NCBI GenBank assembly: GCA_023410535.1
Contig: JAEYPR010000011.1
Coordinates: 124,001 to 188,000 of the forward strand
Direction: 5' to 3'
Length of the DNA stretch: 64,000 nt
Source: Bacillota bacterium
Lineage (GTDB): Bacteria > Bacillota > UBA4882 > UBA8346
Shown: piece by piece, positions 16,269 through 24,664 of the stretch
Layout of the letters: the number at the start of each line of letters is the position of its first letter
Numbering within the stretch: position 1 is the stretch's first letter
The notes under the pieces: model-generated
Told to the model about the DNA's origin: nothing
The model's database searches: none
What the model saw: the letters and a program-made list of their open reading frames with translations, nothing else
Translations under genes and position numbers: made by a program

Positions 16269-17286
16269 TTTGATGTTTCCCCTGTAATTGGCCGCAAGCT
16301 GCGGCTAAATTTGTTCCGCGCTCTTTGCGAATCGTCGTTTCAATCCCAGCTTGCTGTAAAGCTTGGGCGAATTGGGTCACTCTGCCCGGCAGCGACCGTC
16401 GCCATTCCGAACCGGGGATGGGATTGAACGGGATTAAATTAACATGACACAATAAACCGCTTAAAAGCTCGATCAATTTCCGCAGATCACCGGGACGGTC
16501 GTTCACTGTGTCCACAAGGGTATATTCAAACGTAACGCGGCGCCCGGTTTTCTGAATATAGCGACGGCACGCCGCCAACAACTCCGGAAGCGGATAGCGT
16601 TTATTAACCGGCATTAAGCGGTTGCGCAGTTCGTTGTCGGCTGCATGGAGTGAAATTGCTAAATTGACCTGAAACGGCTCCTCCGCCAATCTTTCGATAC
16701 CCGGTATTACCCCACAAGTTGAAATGGTAATATGGCGGGCGCCTAGCCCCATTCCTTTGGGGTCGTTGATGATCCGAATCGCCTTAAACAACGCTTCATC
16801 ATTGTGAAACGGTTCCCCTTGTCCCATGGCGACCAAACTATTGATCCGAACGCCTTGCAGACGGCTGATTCGTAACGGTTGCTCCACAATTTCGGCGGCG
16901 GTCAAATTCCGGGTAATTCCCAATTGGCCGGTAGCGCAGAACAAACAACCCATTGCGCAACCGACCTGAGTTGAGAAACAAACGGTGTGCCGCTCCCCGT
17001 CGGGCAAATAGACGCTCTCAATCCTGGCGCCGTCCTCCAGCCCAAACAAGTACTTGGTGGTTCCATCCGGATCTTCTTCCACCGCAACCGGCTCGAAACA
17101 TCCGAGTGAAACTCCGTCCGCTTTTAATTTTTCACGCAATTCTTTTGAAAGAACCGTTATTTCGTCAAGCGTTGCAGCCTGTTTTTGATAAAGCCACGAA
17201 TAGAGTTGTTCGGCGCGATACTTTGGTAAATTATATGCCTCCAAAAAAGTCTGTAGTTCAGTTAATTCCATTCCTTTGATATTCAA
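16243..17286 (-). CDS. rlmN: Dual-specificity RNA methyltransferase RlmN
   Basis: A 347-residue radical-SAM enzyme methylating C2 of A2503 in 23S rRNA and A37 of some tRNAs. The Fe-S cysteines are C110, C114 and C117 (CAMGCLFCATGQ), and a GQGEP motif and a C-terminal Cys near TNLAAACGQ are present. The start is a TTG at 17286 with AAAGGGG at nine bases; the ATG five codons in lacks spacing. It is the first gene of the leftward cluster with rsgA/prkC, as in Bacillus. Confidence 0.95.
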   Translation of the reverse strand: MNIKGMELTELQTFLEAYNLPKYRAEQLYSWLYQKQAATLDEITVLSKELREKLKADGVSLGCFEPVAVEEDPDGTTKYLFGLEDGARIESVYLPDGERHTVCFSTQVGCAMGCLFCATGQLGITRNLTAAEIVEQPLRISRLQGVRINSLVAMGQGEPFHNDEALFKAIRIINDPKGMGLGARHITISTCGVIPGIERLAEEPFQVNLAISLHAADNELRNRLMPVNKRYPLPELLAACRRYIQKTGRRVTFEYTLVDTVNDRPGDLRKLIELLSGLLCHVNLIPFNPIPGSEWRRSLPGRVTQFAQALQQAGIETTIRKERGTNLAAACGQLQGKHQNERKAPIK

Positions 17287-17560
17287 ACAAGTATCCCCTT
17301 TGGACCAAATATATTTCCAACCTTATTGTTTATTTTTTAAAAAACGCCGAATTCCTCTTTTCCGTAAAAACGAATTTGTAAATCCGATAGCCGCTAAACC
17401 GACTGAATCGCTTTTCTTAATGTACCCGTTACGGATGAATATCATAAATTGTCCGAATAAGTAATTTGCATAATTGCCCAACTATGACCTAAATCCAATC
17501 GAAAACCTGCTCCGGGCTGAGCGTCGCAATCAGACGAAGGTCAAAACCACTTTTCCCAAA
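17287..17560. other. Intergenic region between spo0A terminator and rlmN
   Basis: I see no gene here. It should hold the promoter of the rlmN-led operon, but no strong TTGACA/TATAAT pair stands out. Confidence 0.4.
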
Positions 17561-17590
17561 TAAAAAAGGAAATCCAATCTGTGGATTTCC
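17561..17590 (-). terminator. spo0A terminator
   Basis: GGAAATCCA/TGGATTTCC stem with a 5-nt loop. On the minus strand it is followed by TTTTTTATTT, 12 bp after the spo0A stop. Confidence 0.85.
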
Positions 17591-17601
17591 TCAATTTTTG
17601 C

Positions 17602-18405
17602 TTAAACTATCTTGGATTCCAATCGCAATTTATCGGCGATCTTGGCTACAAACGAAGCTGTCGTCGGGAACCGCCCGCGTTTATTGTCAAAACCAAAGAA
17701 ATCTTCCATGTAATCGGAATTACCGCGTTCCCAACCAATTTCAATCGTATGCCGGATGGCGGATTCAACCCCGCTTGGCGTTGACCGATACTTCTCGGCA
17801 ATCCGCGGATAAAGATTTTTGGTGATATTCCCTAAAACCTCAACTTCTTTGGCAGCGATGATAATCGCATCCCGTAAATAAGCATAGCCGCGAAAATGCG
17901 CTGGAATCCCCATTTCATGAAAGAGTTTGCTCACTTCTAACTCTAGCTCATTTTCGCTCTTTTCCCGCCGGATGTTGCTCGGGGTAACCGCCGGACGTTC
18001 AGAGACCGATTTCGCCGGTCGATACGGTGAGGGTTGGCCGGAAGCAAATTGCCGGATTCGTTCAAAAAGTGTCGGAGCATCAAAGGGTTTCACCATATAA
18101 TAGGTTGCTCCGAGTGAAATTAAACGTTGAATCATCGATTCTTGTTCAAAAGCTGTCAACACAATCACAATTGGCCGCTCCGGAAGTTCGCCCAACCTCT
18201 CCAAAACACCAATGCCGTCTAAATACGGCATAGTAATATCCAATACCAACACATGGGGATTGATGCTTTCAACCAGTTGCAATGCTTCGATGCCGTCATA
18301 CGCTACCCCGACTAGCTCCATGTCCTCCTGCAAGCTAATTAGATCCGATAGGGAAGTGCACAATTCCCGATTATTATCAGCAACCACGATTTTGATCTTT
18401 GACAT
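17602..18405 (-). CDS. spo0A: Sporulation master regulator Spo0A
   Basis: 267 residues. The receiver domain has Asp10, phospho-acceptor Asp56 (VLVLDITMPYLDG) and Lys in YYMVKPFD. A variable linker follows, then the Spo0A-specific DNA-binding domain (VSKLFHEMGIPAHFRGYAYL, IAEKYRSTPSGVESAIRHTI). As the phosphorelay output it switches cells into sporulation. GAGGAGGGG precedes the start. Usually spoIVB lies directly upstream of spo0A; here the upstream neighbour is a GNAT gene. A near-consensus 0A box lies in its own leader. Confidence 0.96.
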   Translation of the reverse strand: MSKIKIVVADNNRELCTSLSDLISLQEDMELVGVAYDGIEALQLVESINPHVLVLDITMPYLDGIGVLERLGELPERPIVIVLTAFEQESMIQRLISLGATYYMVKPFDAPTLFERIRQFASGQPSPYRPAKSVSERPAVTPSNIRREKSENELELEVSKLFHEMGIPAHFRGYAYLRDAIIIAAKEVEVLGNITKNLYPRIAEKYRSTPSGVESAIRHTIEIGWERGNSDYMEDFFGFDNKRGRFPTTASFVAKIADKLRLESKIV

Positions 18406-18444
18406 ACATTCCCCTCCTCATCGTTCAGAACGCAATGTTACTAA

Positions 18445-18451
18445 TTCGACG
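18445..18451 (-). promoter_or_regulatory. Possible 0A box upstream of spo0A
   Basis: On the minus strand CGTCGAA, one mismatch from TGTCGAA, about 40 bp before the spo0A start. It would fit autoregulation, but a 7-mer this close to consensus can occur by chance. Confidence 0.3.
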
Positions 18452-18498
18452 GGGGAGAGGTAAATCCTTTCGTCAAAGTTACAGAAAATGGTTGATCT

Positions 18499-19041
18499 TC
18501 AACCCGCAAATCGGGCGGAAAGATATAACCGGTGAAACTTTTGCCGGGTTATTTCCATCAAAATAATATTTTTCCAGTCGGCATCCTGCCGTTGCAAAAT
18601 TCCGATCTGACGGAACCCATTTTTGAGATAACAGCGAATCGCACGTTGATTAAATTCGTAGACCCGAAGATAAATCCGGTTAAACTCCCGTTCACTAAAG
18701 ATATGATCCAACACCATGTGGATGGCGTCGCTGCCGTAACCCTTGCCCCAATAACGGCGGTCCCCGATTCTGATTCGCAACTCGGCTTCGCGTTTATTCC
18801 AACAAATATGATCCAATTCCATATCGCCGATGAGTTCACCGTCCAGCGTCTCAATGGCAAATATTTGATACTGGCGGCCAGGAACATTCTGCTGATACCA
18901 TCGTTTTAATTCTTGTAGCGTTACCGGTAGATCACAATCGACAAAGGTTTGTAATTCGGCATCCCGATTCCATTGTACCATTGCTGCCAAGTCAGTGACG
19001 GCCAATGGACGCACTCGAACCATGGTTCCGTTAAATTCCAT
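18499..19041 (-). CDS. GNAT-family N-acetyltransferase (RimJ/RimL type)
   Basis: A 180-residue protein with the order seen in ribosomal-protein and aminoglycoside 6'-type acetyltransferases: VRVRPLAVTDLAAMVQW at the start, IGDMELDHICWNKREAELRI, the acetyl-CoA loop region RRYWGKGYGSDAIHMVL, and RIYLRVYEFNQRAIRCYLKN. The substrate is unknown. The start follows GGGGAGGG. It is probably a single gene upstream of spo0A. Confidence 0.85.
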   Translation of the reverse strand: MEFNGTMVRVRPLAVTDLAAMVQWNRDAELQTFVDCDLPVTLQELKRWYQQNVPGRQYQIFAIETLDGELIGDMELDHICWNKREAELRIRIGDRRYWGKGYGSDAIHMVLDHIFSEREFNRIYLRVYEFNQRAIRCYLKNGFRQIGILQRQDADWKNIILMEITRQKFHRLYLSARFAG

Positions 19042-19214
19042 GGTAAACCCTCCCCGGCTGAATTTGTTTTTATCAATGGACTGAATTTCTTGCTTCGTTG
19101 TCTGCAGGATTTAAAAACAAATTCGGTCAGCGACGCCGATTTACCTCTAAGTAATTATAGCCAAGACTTAGCGCTCTTTGGAAAGAAGAGTACTTTTTCC
19201 ACTTGCAGAAGACA

Positions 19215-19244
19215 TAAAAAAAGATGGAGATAACTCCATCTTTT
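19215..19244 (-). terminator. spoVS terminator
   Basis: AAAGATGGAG/CTCCATCTTT stem with a 4-nt loop, followed on the minus strand by a run of seven T. Confidence 0.85.
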
Positions 19245-19269
19245 CAAGAACGATCCGATTTCGCTTTAA

Positions 19270-19530
19270 TTATTTCGGTTCAATGATTAATTTGATCGCT
19301 GTGCGCTCTTCGCCGTCAATCGTTACTTCAGTGAAAGCAGGAATACAAACCAAATTAATCCCGCTGGGCGCCACAAATCCCCGGGCAATCGCCACCGCTT
19401 TGACCGCCTGATTGATTGCTCCCGCTCCAATTGCCTGAATCTCCACAATCCCTTTTTCACGAATAATACCTGATAATGCCCCGGCCACTGCATTTGGACT
19501 CGATTTCGCCGATACTTTTAAAACATCCAT
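19270..19530 (-). CDS. spoVS: Stage V sporulation protein S
   Basis: An 86-residue protein, the standard length, and highly conserved: LKVSAKSSPNAVAGALSG, then IQAIGAGAINQAVKAVAIAR. It is an Alba-like nucleic-acid-binding fold needed for normal septation and coat assembly in Bacillus. It lies downstream of ymdB and rny as in Bacillus. GGAGGGACG precedes the start. Confidence 0.96.
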   Translation of the reverse strand: MDVLKVSAKSSPNAVAGALSGIIREKGIVEIQAIGAGAINQAVKAVAIARGFVAPSGINLVCIPAFTEVTIDGEERTAIKLIIEPK

Positions 19531-19693
19531 TTTCGTCCCTCCATACTTTGCTAGGTTCGATACTCGGTTCGCATCAATCTAAGTTTATTTGCTGCTAAAA
19601 ATATTATGATAGAAACATTCCAGGAGGGAATGTTCGCGGCGCACTACTGAATGTCGCTAGCCAACGCAAACACTAAAACTGGTTCCATTACCC

Positions 19694-20479
19694 CTACTCT
19701 TCAATTACGCGCTGGATCCTGCGAATCGCCGTGGTCTTTCCGAACTCATCCAACTCAAGTAAGACGCAGTGTAAGGCAATCGGCCCCTCGGCCACTTCAA
19801 ACCGGACCGGCCGTTTCGTCCGAAATTTGGTGATAACTAACTCGGGATCGATTCCCAGCACCGAGTTGATTGGGCCGGTCATTCCCACATCGGTAATATA
19901 CCCTGTACCTCGTGGAAGAATTCGCTCATCGGCGGTGGTGATATGCGTATGAGTTCCCAAAACGGCCGAAACGCGTCCGTCCAAAAACCAGCCTAATGCA
20001 ACTTTTTCCGAGGTTGCCTCAGCATGGAAGTCGATGATAATCAGGTCGGTCTTTTTTTTCAGCTGATTGACCAGTTCCTCCGCTGTCTCAAACGGACACC
20101 GCAAGGCGTCAAGGAACACTAAGCCAAGTAAATTCACTATGCCGACCAAAAAGCCTTTCTCAGTTTCAGCAATATAATAACCTTGTCCGGGAGTCCCCTT
20201 TGGATAATTCGCCGGACGAATCACCCTGGATTCGTGCTCAAGGACATTGGTGATATCGCGGTTATCCCAAGTATGATTGCCCATGGTGATCACATCGACC
20301 CCTGCCGCCAACAACTCCCGCGTAACCTCAAGGGTAATCCCAAATCCGCCGGCGGCATTTTCACCATTGGCGATGACCAAATCCAACTCTTCCGCTTCGA
20401 TAAGCGACTGCAATTCACGTTTAACTGCTTTACGCCCCGGACGACCGACAATGTCACCGATGAATAAAATTTTTAACAC
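19694..20479 (-). CDS. ymdB: YmdB-type metallophosphoesterase (cyclic nucleotide phosphodiesterase)
   Basis: 261 residues of the TIGR00282 family. Metal ligands appear in FIGDIVGRPGR, NGENAAGG, MGNHTWDN, DFHAEATSEK and GTHTHITTADE. In Bacillus YmdB hydrolyses 2',3'-cyclic nucleotides and steers biofilm versus motility fate. The start is the GTG at 20479, with GGAGG a few bases upstream. It sits between spoVS and the rny region as expected. Confidence 0.95.
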   Translation of the reverse strand: MLKILFIGDIVGRPGRKAVKRELQSLIEAEELDLVIANGENAAGGFGITLEVTRELLAAGVDVITMGNHTWDNRDITNVLEHESRVIRPANYPKGTPGQGYYIAETEKGFLVGIVNLLGLVFLDALRCPFETAEELVNQLKKKTDLIIIDFHAEATSEKVALGWFLDGRVSAVLGTHTHITTADERILPRGTGYITDVGMTGPINSVLGIDPELVITKFRTKRPVRFEVAEGPIALHCVLLELDEFGKTTAIRRIQRVIEE

Positions 20480-20553
20480 GATGAACCTCCGCGCTGACAA
20501 ACGAAACTTCGTCTATCGTTTCATATTTTCCGTTTCCGCTTGAATTTATGCAA

Positions 20554-20583
20554 ACGGGGGTTGCCGCTAAGCAGCAACCCCCG
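20554..20583 (-). terminator. Hairpin between ymdB and the 178-aa gene
   Basis: An 11-bp perfect stem ACGGGGGTTGC/GCAACCCCCGT with an 8-nt loop. The T-run on the minus side is weak (GTTTGC), so it may be a processing or stability element. Confidence 0.55.
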
Positions 20584-20651
20584 TCGTAACCTTTTCTAAT
20601 CAGAAAATAGCTTTGACCCCTATATCGTTCACTCCGCACTGTCGCGGACGG

Positions 20652-21188
20652 CTACTTATGGAGATTGGCGCGATTAAAGACCAGTACGCGACCTTCTTCT
20701 CGAAATCCAATCAACTTCTTTTCCTGATGAGAATCTTTCAAATCCTCCAACATGTGCTCGATCATTTCCTCTTGAAGCACGACATCCTCTTCCTGGGCGG
20801 TTTCATCTTGGTCGAACAGGAGATTCCCGTCGAAAAATTGGTGGACGATCCCGGTAATCAAACCGATCTCTTCCTGACTCAGCGAGTCAATGTCCCGCAA
20901 GATCTCCAAGAAGGTTAGATTGTCACAACGATTGAAACTAGCCTCGGTCCGTAAAGGTCTTTTCCCCTGGAGTTCGGAAATCGCGTCTAAGCTCAAGAGC
21001 AATTGCTCCTGAAACTTATCAAACTCTTCCTGTCCTAAGGCCTTTACAATCATAAAGGAGAACTGCAAGGTCTTCCCATCGGGGTCATAACGGACGGTCC
21101 CGATCTCAGGATACCGGACCAACAAGAAAGCAATCAGACTCATGGAATTGGAGAAGGACTCCCCTTCTTTCCAGAAGATGCCTTTCAT
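20652..21188 (-). CDS. Uncharacterised 178-aa protein between rny and ymdB
   Basis: A soluble, acidic protein with a mixed alpha/beta start (MSLIAFLLVRYPEIGTVRYD, GKTLQFSFMIVKAL) and a strongly acidic middle (FDQDETAQEEDVVLQEEMIE). It has no signal peptide, helix anchor or motif that I recognise. GGGGAGG precedes the ATG. It lies inside the conserved recA-rny-ymdB-spoVS block, in the same direction, so a link with RNA decay or sporulation is possible, but this is only context. Confidence 0.75.
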   Translation of the reverse strand: MKGIFWKEGESFSNSMSLIAFLLVRYPEIGTVRYDPDGKTLQFSFMIVKALGQEEFDKFQEQLLLSLDAISELQGKRPLRTEASFNRCDNLTFLEILRDIDSLSQEEIGLITGIVHQFFDGNLLFDQDETAQEEDVVLQEEMIEHMLEDLKDSHQEKKLIGFREEGRVLVFNRANLHK

Positions 21189-21331
21189 GTTTCCTCCCCC
21201 TTCCAGACCTCTTCGTTTATTATAGAAATTTTACAATGATTTGGTGCTATTCCACGATAAGGTACAACTCAAGACACTTTCGGCCCATTGTGACCTTCGG
21301 ATAATTCCTTCGATAGTTCCGGCGTGAACGA

Positions 21332-22864
21332 CTATTTCGCATAATCAACAGCTCGGGTTTCCCGGATGACTGTCACCTTGATCTGACCCGGGTATTCCAG
21401 TTCATCTTCGATCCGTTTGACAATTTCACGGGCAATCCGTACCGCATTCAGGTCGTCAATCCGGTCCGGTTTCACCATAATCCGAATTTCACGGCCCGCT
21501 TGAATTGCATAAGCTTTCTCGACGCCCTCAAAGGAATCGGCGATCTTTTCCAATTTTTCCAGGCGTTTAATATAGGTTTCCAAGGTTTCGCGGCGGGCGC
21601 CCGGCCGTGCGGCGGAAACCGCATCGCAAGCTTGGACCAAAACCGCTTCCACACTCGTCGGTTCAATATCGCCATGGTGTGCGCCGATCGCATTGACAAT
21701 TAACGCCGATTCTCGGTATTTTTTCGCCAAATCAGCACCGATGGTAACATGAGGACCTTCCACCTCATGGTTGACCGCTTTACCGATATCATGCAATAAA
21801 CCGGCCCGTTTGGCCAAGGTGACGTCGGCCCCTAATTCGCTGGCCATCAAGCCGCACAAGTGGGCAACTTCAATGGAGTGATTCAAAACGTTCTGACCGT
21901 AACTGGTCCGGTATTTAAGCCGTCCCAAGAGTTTAATCAGTTCAAAGTGAATTCCGTGGATTCCGGTCTCGAAGGTCGCCCGTTCGCCCTCTTCTTTGAT
22001 GATGGTGTCCACTTCTTTCTGGGACTTTTCAACCATCTCTTCAATCCGGGCCGGATGAATCCGTCCGTCAACAATTAACTTCTCCAACGCCAGTCGCGCC
22101 ACTTCCCGGCGGACCGGATCAAAGCCGGACAGAATCACTGCTTCCGGAGTATCATCAATGATCAGATCGACTCCGGTCAACGTCTCGAGCGCCCGGATAT
22201 TCCGACCCTCGCGGCCAATGATCCGGCCTTTCATCTCATCGTTGGGCAAAGCCACCACCGATACGGTCGCTTCAGCCACATGATCGGCAGCGCAACGCTG
22301 AATAGCCAGTGAAATGATCTCCCGAGCCTTACGATCCGATTCCTCTTTGGCGCGGGCTTCCAAATCACGAATTTTCATTGCAATTTCTTGTTGAATCTCT
22401 TCCTCAACATCTTTGAGTAATAAGGTTTTCGCCTCTTCACTTGTTAAACCCGAGATTCTTTCCAACTCATGACGGTGTTTTTGATGGGTTTCCTGAACTT
22501 CATTTTTTAAACGTTCAACTTCAACTTCTTTTTTCGCTAATGATTCTTCTTTCTTCTCCAAAACCTCGTATTTCCGATCGAGGGACTCTTCTTTCTGTAA
22601 TAAACGTTTCTCTAGCCGTTGAATATCAGCACGACGCTCGCGGTTTTCCCGTTCGAGTTCGTTTTTGACTTTTAATGCTTCTTCCTTGGCTTCCAATAAT
22701 GCTTCCCGCTTAATTGACTCCACTTCGCGTTGAGCCTCTTCAATCACTTTGCGGGCTTGTTCTTTGGCGGATTCAACCTGAATCTTTCCGTAAAGATAAG
22801 CTCCCGCCAGGCCAAGGACCACTCCGATTAATAAACCGATAATTATTTGGACGATACTACTCAC
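21332..22864 (-). CDS. rny: Ribonuclease Y
   Basis: About 510 residues: an N-terminal membrane helix (IVQIIIGLLIGVVLGLAGAY), a long charged coiled coil, a KH domain (RIIGREGRNIRALE) and an HD domain (LHDIGKAVNHEVEGPHVTIG). It is the main decay endoribonuclease of Firmicutes, at the inner face of the membrane. The start is unclear. An ideal GGAGGTGA lies at 22862-22870, but the next codons are GTG (22864, inside the ribosome site), AGT, AGT, then ATC (22855), which has perfect spacing. I list GTG; ATC may be the true start. The upstream in-frame ATG is too far. Confidence 0.93.
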   Translation of the reverse strand: MSSIVQIIIGLLIGVVLGLAGAYLYGKIQVESAKEQARKVIEEAQREVESIKREALLEAKEEALKVKNELERENRERRADIQRLEKRLLQKEESLDRKYEVLEKKEESLAKKEVEVERLKNEVQETHQKHRHELERISGLTSEEAKTLLLKDVEEEIQQEIAMKIRDLEARAKEESDRKAREIISLAIQRCAADHVAEATVSVVALPNDEMKGRIIGREGRNIRALETLTGVDLIIDDTPEAVILSGFDPVRREVARLALEKLIVDGRIHPARIEEMVEKSQKEVDTIIKEEGERATFETGIHGIHFELIKLLGRLKYRTSYGQNVLNHSIEVAHLCGLMASELGADVTLAKRAGLLHDIGKAVNHEVEGPHVTIGADLAKKYRESALIVNAIGAHHGDIEPTSVEAVLVQACDAVSAARPGARRETLETYIKRLEKLEKIADSFEGVEKAYAIQAGREIRIMVKPDRIDDLNAVRIAREIVKRIEDELEYPGQIKVTVIRETRAVDYAK

Positions 22865-22963
22865 CTCCTGCAAAATTAATAATTTTTTAATAGACTTCTT
22901 ATGAAGCCTTAACGAAAGATCGGATTTAGGATTGGAGTTTGGAAAGAAAAATAGATACAAAAC

Positions 22964-22985
22964 AAGCCGAGTTAGAACTCGGCTT
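22964..22985 (-). terminator. recX terminator
   Basis: AGCCGAG/CTCGGCT stem, with TTGTTTTG on the minus side, about 50 bp after the recX stop. Confidence 0.65.
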
Positions 22986-23031
22986 TTGTTCTGCTCTCAA
23001 TAGATCATTCTAAACATTTTTAAACAAGGTG

Positions 23032-23472
23032 TCAAGGGGGAGATAGCTCGGGAATACAATGATGAATCGTATTTTCCGAAAACCCTGCGCGGGCCAATTT
23101 CTGCCATGACCGGTTTTGGCCTTGTTTTGTGATGTTGTTGCCCTTTTCTATCAAGCGCCGCGCAATCCCCGCCTCGTCTTCCAACGGGTAATTTTGCGCC
23201 AATAATTCGGTTATCAATTCAGCGGCCAGTCCTTGGGCCGCGAGGTCCGCCTCCACATAAGCCCGGCTCTTCAAGCGTTGTTTTAAAAGTTCGATCCGTC
23301 GGGCGCCGAAATCGGCATCGTTTAAATATTTTAACCTTAACAACCGTTCCAGACATTCGATAATTTCCGCCGCGTCATAACCGCCGGCCAACAAGCGTTC
23401 CTCTAATTTACGGATTGAGTATGGCTGCCGACTGATCAGTTTGAGGGCTACGGCCATTGGGGTTCGTTCCAT
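23032..23472 (-). CDS. recX: Regulatory protein RecX
   Basis: A 146-residue, all-helical protein with the three-repeat RecX pattern (AVALKLISRQPYSIRKLEER, YLNDADFGARRIELLKQRL, YVEADLAAQGLAAELI). RecX caps and controls RecA filaments. It begins 5 bp after recA and is probably co-transcribed with it. Confidence 0.9.
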   Translation of the reverse strand: MERTPMAVALKLISRQPYSIRKLEERLLAGGYDAAEIIECLERLLRLKYLNDADFGARRIELLKQRLKSRAYVEADLAAQGLAAELITELLAQNYPLEDEAGIARRLIEKGNNITKQGQNRSWQKLARAGFSENTIHHCIPELSPP

Positions 23473-23477
23473 CGCCG

Positions 23478-24512
23478 TTATTTGCCTTTCGCCGGAGCAA
23501 CCTCTGGTTTGGCCTCTGCTTCGGTTAACAGGCCGATGGCGATCCGCAATTTCTTTTCGATCTCCGCAAACACCGCCGGATCTTTCTTTAAAAACTCCCG
23601 GGCCGCTTCACGGCCTTGGCCGATCCGGGTCTCGCCATATGAGAACCAGGCGCCGCTTTTATTGATGATATTGCGGTCGACTGCCATATCCAGGATACAA
23701 CCGGTTTTGGAGATTCCTTCCCCGTAAATGATGTCGAATTCGCCTTCTTTAAACGGCGGAGCCACTTTATTTTTGACTACTTTCACTTTGGTCCGGCTAC
23801 CGATAACATCGGTGCCTTGCTTTAAGGTTTCAATTTTGCGGACTTCCAGACGAACGGTCGAGTAAAACTTCAAGGCTCGTCCACCGGGGGTCGTTTCCGG
23901 ATTGCCAAACATTACGCCGACTTTTTCACGGATTTGGTTGATAAAGACCGCAATCGTATTGGATTTGCTGACCACCGCGGTCAACTTGCGCAGCGCTTGA
24001 GACATTAAACGTGCTTGTAATCCGACATGAGAATCTCCCATATCGCCCTCGATCTCCGCTTGGGGCGTTAACGCCGCCACCGAGTCGATGATAATTGCAT
24101 CCACCGCGCCGCTCCGGACCAATGCCTCGCAAATCTCCAAGGCTTGCTCGCCGGTGTCCGGCTGGGAGATTAATAAATTATCGATATCAACGCCTAACTT
24201 TTTGGCATAAAGGGGATCAAGGGCGTGTTCGGCATCGATAAACGCAACAATGCCGCCCAACTTCTGGGCTTCAGCCGCCAGATGCAGCGCAACCGTGGTT
24301 TTACCGGAAGATTCCGGACCATAAATTTCCACGATCCGGCCCCGGGGAATCCCCCCGACTCCTAAAGCCAGATCCAGGGTCAACGCCCCGGTAGGAATCA
24401 CTGAAATATTCATCTTGTCGACGTTTTCGCCCATCTTCATGATGGACCCCTTGCCGAACTGTTTTTCAATTTGAAGTAATGCGACTTCCAACGCTTTTTG
24501 TTTATCAGACAC
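23478..24512 (-). CDS. recA: Recombinase A
   Basis: A 344-residue recombinase. The Walker A motif GPESSGKTT is at 65-73, followed by IAFIDAEHALDP-like VAFIDAEHALDP, Walker B IIIDSVAAL, loop L2 region NQIREKVGVMFGNPETTPGG and an acidic/Lys tail. It forms ATP-dependent filaments on ssDNA for homologous recombination and LexA cleavage. It has a sigma-A promoter with a LexA box overlapping the likely start site, so it is SOS-controlled. It is in the conserved cinA-thpR-recA-recX-rny order. Confidence 0.98.
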   Translation of the reverse strand: MSDKQKALEVALLQIEKQFGKGSIMKMGENVDKMNISVIPTGALTLDLALGVGGIPRGRIVEIYGPESSGKTTVALHLAAEAQKLGGIVAFIDAEHALDPLYAKKLGVDIDNLLISQPDTGEQALEICEALVRSGAVDAIIIDSVAALTPQAEIEGDMGDSHVGLQARLMSQALRKLTAVVSKSNTIAVFINQIREKVGVMFGNPETTPGGRALKFYSTVRLEVRKIETLKQGTDVIGSRTKVKVVKNKVAPPFKEGEFDIIYGEGISKTGCILDMAVDRNIINKSGAWFSYGETRIGQGREAAREFLKKDPAVFAEIEKKLRIAIGLLTEAEAKPEVAPAKGK

Positions 24513-24531
24513 GGATGAAACCCCCTTTTAC

Positions 24532-24545
24532 CAAACATATGTTCT
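24532..24545 (-). promoter_or_regulatory. LexA (SOS) operator of recA
   Basis: Minus-strand AGAACATATGTTTG, 12 of 14 matches to the Gram-positive LexA box CGAACRNRYGTTCG. It lies just downstream of the -10, between promoter and start codon. Confidence 0.85.
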
Positions 24546-24574
24546 AGTATAGCAGACTGGACGAATGATGTCAA
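24546..24574 (-). promoter_or_regulatory. recA sigma-A promoter
   Basis: TTGACA (24574-24569), a 17-bp spacer, and TATACT (24551-24546), on the minus strand. Confidence 0.88.
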
Positions 24575-24664
24575 ATCAGAGAATTGCAAATTACAAATCG
24601 ATGGCGATTAACCCATAAGGCCGATTCAGCGCGATTGCAATTCTCGTAATTGGGAAAATGTTCG

